Source: CAUJGQ01 sp042408665
GTDB taxonomy: Bacteria > Chloroflexota > Dehalococcoidia > CAUJGQ01
Reading direction: 5' to 3'
DNA length: 59,725 nt
NCBI GenBank assembly: GCA_042408665.1
Contig: JBHOQW010000049.1
Location: 1 to 59,725 of the forward strand
Shown: positions 14,720-22,753 of the stretch, piece by piece
Layout of the letters: each line of letters starts with the position of its first letter
How positions within the stretch are numbered: position 1 is the stretch's first letter
The notes under the pieces: generated by a model
Databases searched by the model: none
Seen by the model: only the letters and a program-made list of their open reading frames with translations
Told to the model about the DNA's origin: nothing
Made by a program: the position numbers and the translations under genes

Positions 14720-16717
14720 ATGGACACCGAAGAACGCGCCGCACGCCTTGGCCGCTATCGCGTCCTGGCGCTGGTCCACGAGGGTGAGCAAAGCCGGGTG
14801 TACCGCTGTCACGACCCCACGCTGACGCGGGAGCTGGCGGTGAAGGTGGCACGGCCGGACGCGCCGAACCCCGCCCACGCTCGCCGACGGCTGCTGCTGG
14901 AGGCCCGGCTGCGTGCCGCGAACCTTCACCCTGCCGTGCTGCCGCTGTACCGCTTGCTGCGCACCGCGGCCGGGCCGGCCCTGGTAGGGCCGTGGGTGCC
15001 CGGCACCCCGCTCACGGCCCATATCGGACAGGGACAGCCGGCGCCCGCGTCGCTCGCGGTGGCCTTGGCCGAGGAGATCGGCGGCGCGCTGGACGCCCTG
15101 CACGCCGCCGGCTGGTGGCACGGCGACGTCAGCCCCGCCAATGTGCTGGTCGGGAGGGACGGCCACCTTGTGCTGATCGATTTCGGCGCGGCGCGGCGCC
15201 TCGGCCGGCGCCCCTTCGATGGTCGGGTGCTGTTCACCACACCGCTGGTCACCGCCCCCGAGGTGTGGGCCAACCGGCCCGTGGGCCCGCAGAGCGACCT
15301 ATACAGCTTGGCGGTGCTCCTCTATGCCGCGCTGGTGGGTCGGTACCCGTTTGTACCGGATACGCCCGAACGGTTGCGCGACCGGCATCGCAGCGAGGAG
15401 CCGGCATGGCCCCCCGGACTGGATCCGTCCGTGCGCGCCGTGCTGGCGCGCGGCCTGGCCAAGGAGCCCGCGGCACGCTTTGCCAGCGGGGCGGAGATGG
15501 CGGCCGCGCTGCGCGACGCGCTTGGCGCGCGGCGCGCAAGCGAGACCGACGACCTCACTGAGATGGCCAGCGCCTTCTTCGCGGCGCCGGTGCGGAAGCA
15601 ATTGGGCGAGGAGGCGCTGCTCGCCGCGACGGCACGGCTGGAGCAGTTCGCCGCCGGCCTAGGCGGCGGCGAACGGGCGGTGCTGGACGCCCTGCTCCGG
15701 TCGGCACGGCTGGCCACTGCCCGCGCCACCGTCGCCAGCGCGCGCGTGACCATGCACCTGTTGGCTCCCGCCGCCGCCCTTTTGGCGCTGGAGGCGTGCG
15801 GGGCGGCGAGACGGCTGGCGGAGGGGCCGGCGTCCGCTGAAGAGCTTGCCGCCCGTTGCGCGGTGCCGGCCCGGCCCTTGCGGGGGGTACTGGCGGTGCT
15901 GGCCGCGCTGGGGGTGCTCGTCCGCGAGGGGGAGCAGTACGCGCTCACACCGCCGCTGGCGCTGATGTATACTGTGCCGGCCGGCGACGGGGTTGCGGCC
16001 GGCCCCATCGCGCAGGCGGCGGCCTTCTGGGCGCACCTGCCCCAATGGGTGCGCTCCGGCGTGCCGTACCTCTCCATGGACCAACCGGACGGCGCCCCCT
16101 ACGCGGAGGTCGCCGATACGCTCGATGCGCTGCACGCCGAGGCGGCCGCGGAGCTTGCCGGTCGGTTGCGCGCGCACGGCCTCGTGCCGCCCGGCGCTGC
16201 ACTCCTCGACCTCGGCGCCGGGTCGGCGGTCTGGAGCCGCGCCGTGGCTGTCTCAGACCCCCGGGCCACGGTCACCGCCGTGGATCGTGCCCCGGTGCTG
16301 GCGGTGGCCCGCGCCTACGCCGAAGCGGTGGGGTTGGACACGCGCTTCACGGCAATCGCGGGTGACTGGCGCGATGCGCCCATCCCGAACGGGGCCTATG
16401 ACCTGGCTATCCTCGCCAATATCTGCCACCTAGAGGACGAAATCGAGGTGCCGCGCCTCCTCGGCCGGGCGGTGGCGGCGCTGCGGCCGGGCGGTCTCAT
16501 CGTGCTGGTCGACACGATCCCAGACGACAGCCAGGGGCCTCAGCTTGAGGCGCTGTTGCAGGCGCTCCAGCTCGGTCTGCGCACGGCGGGCGGCGGGGTG
16601 TACGTCCTGCAGCAGTACCGTGCCTGGCTGGCGGGCGTTGGCTGCCCGGTCGTGACGGCCTGGCCGCTGCAGGCCACGGGCGGGTGGCTGACAGCTCTGC
16701 TGGCGCGGCGGGCGTAA
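14720..16717 (+). CDS. Ser/Thr protein kinase fused to an O-methyltransferase-like domain
   Basis: 665 residues from ATG 14720, after a GGGGGGAT site. Residues about 10-285 are a eukaryotic-like kinase: ELAVKVARP (Lys), a catalytic loop HGDVSPANVLV in which HRD is HGD, and LIDFGAARR. A linker of about 20 residues leads to a helix at about 297-330 (ARLEQFAAGL, GERAVLDALL) resembling the precursor leader motif. Then come a winged-helix dimerisation region (LAPAAALLALEACGAARRL) and a class I SAM domain with LLDLGAGSAVWSRAV and DLAILANICHLED, as in acetylserotonin-type O-methyltransferases. It diverges from the RiPP operon. It may modify the peptide or a small partner; a kinase-methyltransferase fusion here is unusual. 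Confidence 0.8.
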   Translation: MDTEERAARLGRYRVLALVHEGEQSRVYRCHDPTLTRELAVKVARPDAPNPAHARRRLLLEARLRAANLHPAVLPLYRLLRTAAGPALVGPWVPGTPLTAHIGQGQPAPASLAVALAEEIGGALDALHAAGWWHGDVSPANVLVGRDGHLVLIDFGAARRLGRRPFDGRVLFTTPLVTAPEVWANRPVGPQSDLYSLAVLLYAALVGRYPFVPDTPERLRDRHRSEEPAWPPGLDPSVRAVLARGLAKEPAARFASGAEMAAALRDALGARRASETDDLTEMASAFFAAPVRKQLGEEALLAATARLEQFAAGLGGGERAVLDALLRSARLATARATVASARVTMHLLAPAAALLALEACGAARRLAEGPASAEELAARCAVPARPLRGVLAVLAALGVLVREGEQYALTPPLALMYTVPAGDGVAAGPIAQAAAFWAHLPQWVRSGVPYLSMDQPDGAPYAEVADTLDALHAEAAAELAGRLRAHGLVPPGAALLDLGAGSAVWSRAVAVSDPRATVTAVDRAPVLAVARAYAEAVGLDTRFTAIAGDWRDAPIPNGAYDLAILANICHLEDEIEVPRLLGRAVAALRPGGLIVLVDTIPDDSQGPQLEALLQALQLGLRTAGGGVYVLQQYRAWLAGVGCPVVTAWPLQATGGWLTALLARRA

Positions 16718-16726
16718 CGGGCCGCC

Positions 16727-18013
16727 TCACAGGCGACGCAGGTGCGGGGAGGCGATGCTCAGCCCGACGATCACGGCCGCGGCCGAGAGGGCGAATGCGG
16801 CTACCGCCGGCTGCGGCCCCAGCGTGGCGATGGCCGTACCCATCGCCAACGAACCGAACGGCGTGAGGCCGCTGGTCATAAAGTATAGGGCCGAGACACG
16901 GCCGCGGTAGGCGTCGCTGACCGAGAGCTGCACCAGTGTGTTGTTCAGCGTGTTCTGGATGGAGTTAGCGACCCCAGCCACGACCAGACAGGCGAAGGCG
17001 AGCGGAAACCAGGGCGAGCAGGCGAAGGCGGCCACCATCGTCATGTAACCGGCAGAAGTGGCCAGGAGCAGCCACCCCTTGCCGCGCGGGTCGGCCATGT
17101 TGGCGGCCAGCAGCGCGCCGGGGATGGAGCCCACGCCCACCGCGGTCATCAGCACCCCGTACAGGAACGGACCGACGTGCAACACATCGGAGGCGAACAC
17201 GGGCACGAAGCCGACGTAGGGATACACCAGCAGGCTCGGCACCGCCGCCACGAGCAGGAGCAGCAGCACCGAGCGGTGGCGCAGCGCGTAGGCGAAGCCG
17301 CCGAGCAAGCTCTCCAGCAGCGAGGTGATCCGTCGGCGCACCGGGTCTATCGGGTGGATGAACAGCGTCACCACCGCCGAAAGCGTGTAGCACAGGCCCT
17401 GGAACAGGAAGCACGAGGCGATGCCGGCCGTCCCGATCAGGGCGCCGCCCAGCGACGGGCCGATGATGCGCATCAGGTTGCCGCCCACCGAGCTCAGCGC
17501 CACGGCGTTGGTGAGGTCCTCCTTGCCGACCACGTCGTACACCAGTGCCTGGCGGGCCGGCTGGTTGACGGCGTTCAACGCGCCGTCGATGGCGGCCAGC
17601 GTGTAGAGGTGCCACACCGCTATGTGGCCCGTGGCGACCAGAGCGGTGAGCGCCAGCGCGTTGGTGGCGGCCAGCAGCGTGCCGGCGATCACCACGCGCC
17701 GGCGGTCTAGCAGGTCGGATAGGAGCCCACCGGCAGGCGAGGCGGCCAGCATGGCCACGCCGCGGATGAAGGAGATCAGGCCCAGTTGAAAGGCGGAATG
17801 GGTGAGGACATGCACCAGCCAGCCCTGGCCGATGGTCTGCGACCAGGAGCCAACCTGTACGCCCATCGTGCCGGCGAGCAGGTAGCGGAAATCGCGATTG
17901 GCCAGAGAGGCGAAGGTGCCGCCCCGGTGGGGCCGGGGGTGGCGCTGTCGCGCGCGGAGCGAACCGGCGCTGTGGATGGGGCCCCGGCTCGGGCGCGGGG
18001 CGGAGTGATGCAT
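16727..18013 (-). CDS. MFS transporter (EntS/enterobactin-exporter-like)
   Basis: About 428 residues with some 11-12 hydrophobic segments. FASLANRDFRYLLAGT near the start and SDLLDRRRVVI after helix 2 are typical of the EntS-type MFS branch, and NQPARQALVYDVVGKEDL with AVALSSVGGNLMRIIGP lies mid-protein. Likely a drug- or siderophore-type exporter in the cytoplasmic membrane. The first 30 or so residues are Arg/His/Pro-rich and could precede the true start. It converges on the kinase-methyltransferase gene with 9 bases between stops, so it could export the locus product, but it is not in the same transcript. Confidence 0.8.
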   Translation of the reverse strand: MHHSAPRPSRGPIHSAGSLRARQRHPRPHRGGTFASLANRDFRYLLAGTMGVQVGSWSQTIGQGWLVHVLTHSAFQLGLISFIRGVAMLAASPAGGLLSDLLDRRRVVIAGTLLAATNALALTALVATGHIAVWHLYTLAAIDGALNAVNQPARQALVYDVVGKEDLTNAVALSSVGGNLMRIIGPSLGGALIGTAGIASCFLFQGLCYTLSAVVTLFIHPIDPVRRRITSLLESLLGGFAYALRHRSVLLLLLVAAVPSLLVYPYVGFVPVFASDVLHVGPFLYGVLMTAVGVGSIPGALLAANMADPRGKGWLLLATSAGYMTMVAAFACSPWFPLAFACLVVAGVANSIQNTLNNTLVQLSVSDAYRGRVSALYFMTSGLTPFGSLAMGTAIATLGPQPAVAAFALSAAAVIVGLSIASPHLRRL

Positions 18014-18071
18014 GGGGTCGTGTCTCCCCCCATGGGTTCAGGTTGGCAACCGGCGCCGAGCATGGCCGCAG

Positions 18072-18842
18072 TTACCGTTCGACGAACAGCGGCAGGCGCT
18101 GCAGGTCGCCGGGGCGGTCGATGATATAGTCCGGCACAGCCGGGCGTCCGTCGGGCAGGCGAGCCTCCTCTTCTACCGGTATCGGCGGCCGCTTCCAGAC
18201 GGCGACCATGCCCAGTGCCTTGGCGCCGGCCACGTCCGCGCGCAGCGAGTCGCCCACCATCACCGCCTCCTCCGGCGGCACGCCGAGCGCGTCGAGGGCC
18301 TTGAGGAACAGTTGTGGCGCCGGTTTGAGCCAGCCGTCGTCGCAGGAGATGGCGAAGGCGTCGAACAGCTCCAACATGCCGTGCTGGCGTAGCTCCTCCA
18401 TGAAGGGCGGGCCACCGAGCGAGCGGTTGGTGACCGTTGCCAGCCGATAGCCGCGCGCCCGGAGCCAGCGCAGCGTGGGAACGCTGTCCGGGAAGATCTC
18501 GCGCCGCAGGAAGATACCGCCCGGGTTGGCGGCGTACCACAGCGCCTCGGCCTGCCGGGCGTCGAGGGCGAGGCCACGGGCGGCGGCCAGCTCACGCACC
18601 ATCGAGGGGAAGTGGGGGCTGCGCAGGTGCGAGAAGTAGGCGTCGCGCGTCCGCCGCCAGTCTTCCTCCTGAATGTCTCGTGCCAACGCCAGGCAGTCGA
18701 CGCCGTCGCCCAGGCCCCAGGCGCGCAGCGTGTCCGCGATCCGCTCTGCCGCGCGGGCCAGCCGTTCCTCGCGGGTAGGTGGGTTCGGAAAGTGCCAGAG
18801 CGTGTCGCCCAGGTCAAACAGGACGGCGCGGACGTCAGGCAT
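18072..18842 (-). CDS. HAD-family hydrolase
   Basis: 256 residues. Motif I is VLFDLGDTL; the usual second Asp is Gly, as in many HADs annotated FDLGDT. Motif II is ATVTNRS, motif III has K in DGWLKPAPQLF, and motif IV is VMVGDSLRADVAGAKALGM. The large helical cap insert (residues about 20-115) suits a phosphatase or dehalogenase-like HAD. Its start overlaps the end of the methyltransferase by 8 bases, so it is the last gene of the run that begins with the LppX-like lipoprotein. The substrate is unknown. Confidence 0.8.
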   Translation of the reverse strand: MPDVRAVLFDLGDTLWHFPNPPTREERLARAAERIADTLRAWGLGDGVDCLALARDIQEEDWRRTRDAYFSHLRSPHFPSMVRELAAARGLALDARQAEALWYAANPGGIFLRREIFPDSVPTLRWLRARGYRLATVTNRSLGGPPFMEELRQHGMLELFDAFAISCDDGWLKPAPQLFLKALDALGVPPEEAVMVGDSLRADVAGAKALGMVAVWKRPPIPVEEEARLPDGRPAVPDYIIDRPGDLQRLPLFVER

Positions 18843-19515
18843 CGCTCTCAGGGTACACCGGCCGGCCGCCTGAGGCGAGATGCGCGGGCCGGGCGATCCC
18901 GACGATCACCGGCAGCAGCCCCATCCGGGTGCGCGTGATCCGCTCGACGGTAAAGCCGACTTGGCGGAGCGTGGCCTCCGTGCGCCGGTTGACCACGCAT
19001 CCGCCGCCGAAGTAGCTCCACAGCGGGCGGATGGCGTCCTGCACGCGGCCGAGGAGGCCGTCGGCGCGCACGTGTTCCAGGAAATACAGGCGGCCGCCGG
19101 GCCGCAGCACACGCCGCGCCTCGTGCAGGGTTCGTGCTGGGTCGGCCACCGTGCACAGGACCAGCGTGGCCACCACGGCATCGAAGCTGCCGTCGCGGAA
19201 CGGTAGCGCCTCACCCACCGCCTGACAGAGGTCGATGTGCCCCGATCCAGCCAGGGCCCGGCGGCGCAGGGCGCGGCGCAGCATGTACGGGTCGGGCTCC
19301 ACCGCCACCACGTGAGCGGAAGGGCCGTACAGTGGGAAGTTGGCGCCCGTGCCCGCGCCAAGGTCCAGCACCTGCCCGGAGAGCGGCCGGACCAACACCG
19401 CGCGTCGTCGGCCCAGCGGCCCGCGCTCGACCGGACCGCCCATCACGTCGTATAGGGCGGCGAACCAGCGGTGGGGGCGCAGGGCCAGGCGGCCGGCGCG
19501 GTCGGATGGGCTCAT
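18835..19515 (-). CDS. class I SAM-dependent methyltransferase (UbiE/Methyltransf_11 type)
   Basis: 226 residues from ATG 19515, in ATGA overlap with the PIG-L gene. Motif I is VLDLGAGTGANFPLYG, the acidic SAM-ribose residue is in VAVEPDPYML, and motif III region reads VLCTVADPARTLHEARRVL and RPGGRLYFLEHVRADG, as in small-molecule or lipid methyltransferases. The frame stays open far upstream on this strand, but that is antisense noise across the PIG-L gene. Acceptor unknown; a lipid or quinone-like substrate is possible given the membrane-transport neighbours. Confidence 0.82.
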   Translation of the reverse strand: MSPSDRAGRLALRPHRWFAALYDVMGGPVERGPLGRRRAVLVRPLSGQVLDLGAGTGANFPLYGPSAHVVAVEPDPYMLRRALRRRALAGSGHIDLCQAVGEALPFRDGSFDAVVATLVLCTVADPARTLHEARRVLRPGGRLYFLEHVRADGLLGRVQDAIRPLWSYFGGGCVVNRRTEATLRQVGFTVERITRTRMGLLPVIVGIARPAHLASGGRPVYPESDA

Positions 19516-20336
19516 GGCAGCGCCTCTCGATCCAGTCCTTCGAACACATCGCTCAGGCGGCGGCCTGGGCGGTCGCCGAGCGCCAGGGTGAACCGCTCGC
19601 GCTCCAGAATGCCCTCGAGGATACCGGGCGGGAAGATGCTGAATGGGTCCTCGCCCCGGAGCTGGGTGCGATGAGCGCGCAGCGCCGCCAGCTTGCACGG
19701 GACGAACTCCGCGACGTCGATCTCGGCGTGCACTTCGTCGTCGGTGACGCCGAGGCGCTCGGGGTCGAACTGGCGGATACCGGTGGCCAGGTCGGAGCGT
19801 AGGAGCTGCTCCCACACCGGCCGGAAGTAACCGCGCGGGAAGGCGGTCCAAAACAGGCGCGCCGGCTGCCAGGGCGGGCCGAACTGCTCCTCCGGGAAGC
19901 GGCTGCCGCCGCCGGCCGAGCGGAAGGCGGGCGTCACCAGCTTGTGCAGGGCGATGTGGTCGGGATGGCCGTAGATGCCGTCTGGCCCCAGGGTGAGGAC
20001 CACATGCGGCCGCAACTGGCGAATGACCCGCACGATGCGGCCCACCGCCTCGATTAGGTCCACCGCCGGCAGCGTGCCGTCGCGGTAGCCGAGAAACAGC
20101 GGCGGGCGGGCGCCCAGGGCGGCGCAGGCCGCGTGCAGCTCGCGTTCCCGCACGGCGCCCAGGGTTTCGGGCGTGGCGAGGCCGGGGGTGACGATCTGGC
20201 CGGCCTCGCCGCGGGTGGCGCACAGTACGTACACCTCGGCACCGGCCGCCGCAGCCCGGGCCAGTGTACCGCCGGCGCTGTACGTCTCGTCGTCTGGGTG
20301 GGGAAAGATGCCGAGCAGGCGGAAGGTGTTGGTCAC
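19512..20336 (-). CDS. PIG-L family deacetylase (MshB/BshB-like)
   Basis: 274 residues from GTG 20336, which overlaps the MFS stop by 4 bases. The zinc motif is GIFPHPDDE with the second site YGHPDHIALHKLV, the LmbE/PIG-L pattern that de-N-acetylates sugars such as N-acetylglucosaminyl-inositol or -malate in low-molecular-weight thiol or lipid pathways. ATRGEAGQI and LGYRDGTLP are typical of the MshB/Mca side. Five residues upstream are open but Arg-rich. It belongs to the lipoprotein, MFS, PIG-L, methyltransferase, HAD operon. Confidence 0.85.
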   Translation of the reverse strand: MTNTFRLLGIFPHPDDETYSAGGTLARAAAAGAEVYVLCATRGEAGQIVTPGLATPETLGAVRERELHAACAALGARPPLFLGYRDGTLPAVDLIEAVGRIVRVIRQLRPHVVLTLGPDGIYGHPDHIALHKLVTPAFRSAGGGSRFPEEQFGPPWQPARLFWTAFPRGYFRPVWEQLLRSDLATGIRQFDPERLGVTDDEVHAEIDVAEFVPCKLAALRAHRTQLRGEDPFSIFPPGILEGILERERFTLALGDRPGRRLSDVFEGLDREALP

Positions 20337-21895
20337 GACTGGTCCTCGGCGGCGGCGCGGAACCCGAACACGTCGCGCCAACCCTTGGTGCGCAGGCGCG
20401 TGCTCTCCAGCGTAAGCGCCAGCACGGCAGCCACGGCCGTGGCCAGGGCCGCCACCAGGAACGTCTCATCGAACGTCTGGTGTTGCACGACCTTGAGCTT
20501 GGCCTCGTCCAGCGCCAGCCCCTCCTGCCCGAAGATGGCCGCCGCCCGCTGGTTGAACCGGCCCAGGCCGCGTGAGGCGAGCAAGGCCATGCCCACGATC
20601 ATGCCGGTGGTCTGGCAGACCTGCAGCACCGCGGTGGCGGCGGCGCGCCGGCCGGCCTCCACCGCGTTGACGATTGTGGCGTACAGCGGTGCGTCGGGGA
20701 GGGTGAAGCCGAGGCCAGCCACCGCCAAGGCGGCCCAGCGTTGTGCCTCGTTGGGCTCCTGGGGCCAGGCGCGCATCCCCCCCAGCCCCACGGTGGCAAG
20801 GACAAAGCCGATGAGCGCCGTCCAGCGGAAACCAAGGCGCGGCGCCAGCACTCCGCCCAACACGCCGCCCACGATCATGAACAACACCATGCGCATGAGC
20901 ATGAGGCCCGGTTCAGCGCCGTTGCCACCCCATAAGACTTCGTCCATAAGGGGGATGTTCACCAGGGCCGTGATCAAGGCCCCGCCTTCCAGGAAGAACA
21001 TCACGTTGGCGGCGCTCAGCCGCGCGATGCGGAACATGCGCAGGTCGATCATGGGGTGAGGGGTGTGCAGCTCCCACCACACGAACGCGGCCATGAGCGC
21101 GGCCCCCAAGCCGTAGAGCAGCGCCGACTGCCACAGGGGGCGCGGGGTGACGCCGGTGTCGGCCAGAGCGAAGGTGATGAACAGGAGCGCCAGGGCCAGC
21201 AAGACCCCCCCGGTCCAGTCCACCGGGACGGGGTGACGCACGCGATGGCCCCGGGCCAGGAGCACGACCAGGACGAGCACGGGGAGGCTGAGCACGATGT
21301 TCATCCAGAACAGGCCGCGCCAGCCGATGGCCACCCCGACCAGCGTGCCCCACAGCGGGCCGAGCAGGCTGGAGGCGTCGTCCAGGACCGATATGGCGCT
21401 CAATCCCAGCGGCCGCGCGTGCGGCGGCAGGCGATCGGCCGCGATGGCCAGCGCCACCGGCACCAGCGCGCCGCCACCCAGCGCGGTCACGGCACGGGCG
21501 AGGGTGAGCATCGTCAGGTTGGGCGACAGCGCGACGAGCACCGAGCCGCCCATGAAAATGAGCAGGCTGATCACAAACACGCGCAGGTGGCCGTACACGT
21601 CCGCCACCCGGCCCATGAGCGGCATGGCCACGGTGTAGCCGAGCAGGTAGCCGTTGATGATCCAGGACGCCTTGCCGAACTGGTCAACGGTGATGTTGAG
21701 ATCGCTGAGGATGGTGGACAGGACCGGTACCACGAAGGTCTGGTCGAACCCGCCTACGAACACGCCGAGCCCCAGGGCGATCACCAGCAGCCAGGGGGAA
21801 CGGGAGCGGCGCGCCGGGGCGGACGCGCCCGGCGTTGGCGACGGGGCGACGGAGGCGCGCAGGCGGCGCATCGATGGCCCTCCGCGACCGGTCAC
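20333..21895 (-). CDS. DHA2-type MFS transporter (EmrB/P55-like)
   Basis: 520 residues with about 14 hydrophobic segments. FDQTFVVPVLSTILSDL and the loop GRVADVYGHLRVF are EmrB/QacA-family marks. Start GTG 21895 overlaps the lipoprotein stop by 4 bases. Family knowledge: in mycobacteria the LprG lipoprotein and the P55 (Rv1410c) MFS pump are a conserved pair that moves lipids to the outer envelope. The same order here suggests lipid or lipid-linked export, not simple drug efflux (inference). Confidence 0.85.
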   Translation of the reverse strand: MTGRGGPSMRRLRASVAPSPTPGASAPARRSRSPWLLVIALGLGVFVGGFDQTFVVPVLSTILSDLNITVDQFGKASWIINGYLLGYTVAMPLMGRVADVYGHLRVFVISLLIFMGGSVLVALSPNLTMLTLARAVTALGGGALVPVALAIAADRLPPHARPLGLSAISVLDDASSLLGPLWGTLVGVAIGWRGLFWMNIVLSLPVLVLVVLLARGHRVRHPVPVDWTGGVLLALALLFITFALADTGVTPRPLWQSALLYGLGAALMAAFVWWELHTPHPMIDLRMFRIARLSAANVMFFLEGGALITALVNIPLMDEVLWGGNGAEPGLMLMRMVLFMIVGGVLGGVLAPRLGFRWTALIGFVLATVGLGGMRAWPQEPNEAQRWAALAVAGLGFTLPDAPLYATIVNAVEAGRRAAATAVLQVCQTTGMIVGMALLASRGLGRFNQRAAAIFGQEGLALDEAKLKVVQHQTFDETFLVAALATAVAAVLALTLESTRLRTKGWRDVFGFRAAAEDQS

Positions 21896-22623
21896 GGCAC
21901 CGGGGTGATGGCGATGCTCTCGTTATAGCGGGAGAGGGTGAGGACGCGCACCACATCCGGCGTGTCCTGGGAGCCGAGCGGACCCTCCAGGCGCACCCGG
22001 TAGACCTCCTTTGTCTCCTGCCCGATCCAGACCGTGCCCTTGGCGGTGTAGCCGGTCTCGGCCAGCGTGACCAGCGCCGCCAGGCTGGCCGCGTCCACCG
22101 TGCCGTCCACCCGCCAGACCTTGCGCCCGTCCAGCGTCTCCTCACCGGTGATCTGCGGATCCTTCACCGCGCGCAGGGCGGCGGTGGTGCCGGCGGCCGG
22201 GTCGAACACGTCGGACAGGCGCGTGCCGGTGGGCAGATCCACATACTGGGCCGGGTTGAAGGGGTTGCTGATCTTGGACTGCTCACCGATGCTGACAAGC
22301 TTGAGCTTGAGGCGCACGCCACCGCGCTGGGCGTCGATATCGGCGCGCAGCCGGTCCGGCTTGACCACGTCCCCCTCCGCCCGCGTCATCTGAAGCTGGA
22401 GCACGATCGGGGTGGTTCCGCGCTCGTGCTCCAGCAGAAAATGAAAGCTCCTAGCTTGCTCTACCCGGTCGGCGGCTTCGTTCAGCAGAGTACGTGGGTC
22501 GGGCCGGGGGGCAGGCGTCGCCTGGGCCGCTTCTTTCTTGCCGCCGCACGCCGGCAGGGCGAGCAGCGCGGCGCACAGCGCCATCGTGACGCCCAGGACC
22601 AGTGGAACGCCTCTCCCGCGCAT
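21892..22623 (-). CDS. LppX/LprAFG-type lipoprotein
   Basis: 243 residues. A signal peptide ends in the lipobox LPAC, followed by GGKKEAAQ. The body has EQARSFHFLLEHE, YVDLPTG and the DGRKVWRVDGTVD / KGTVWIGQETKEVYRV pattern of the LppX_LprAFG beta-half-barrel, which holds acylated lipids in a large pocket. It would sit on the outer face of the membrane. It is the first gene of the operon and is coupled to the MFS gene, as in lprG-rv1410c. Confidence 0.82.
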   Translation of the reverse strand: MRGRGVPLVLGVTMALCAALLALPACGGKKEAAQATPAPRPDPRTLLNEAADRVEQARSFHFLLEHERGTTPIVLQLQMTRAEGDVVKPDRLRADIDAQRGGVRLKLKLVSIGEQSKISNPFNPAQYVDLPTGTRLSDVFDPAAGTTAALRAVKDPQITGEETLDGRKVWRVDGTVDAASLAALVTLAETGYTAKGTVWIGQETKEVYRVRLEGPLGSQDTPDVVRVLTLSRYNESIAITPVP

Positions 22624-22753
22624 CGTGCCGCTCCGGCGTCAGTCAGCCATCGTCGCGATCGACCGGCCGGGATGAGGGCGGGCCGGCGAGCACCTGGCGA
22701 ACTCCCACCGCACAGCATCGCACGTCGGCCGGCACACGGCCAAGCGGGTGGGA

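Noticed and set aside
19516..20469. A long minus-strand extension of the methyltransferase frame
   Set aside because: Arg/Pro-rich shadow of the PIG-L gene; the methyltransferase begins at ATG 19515 in an ATGA overlap.
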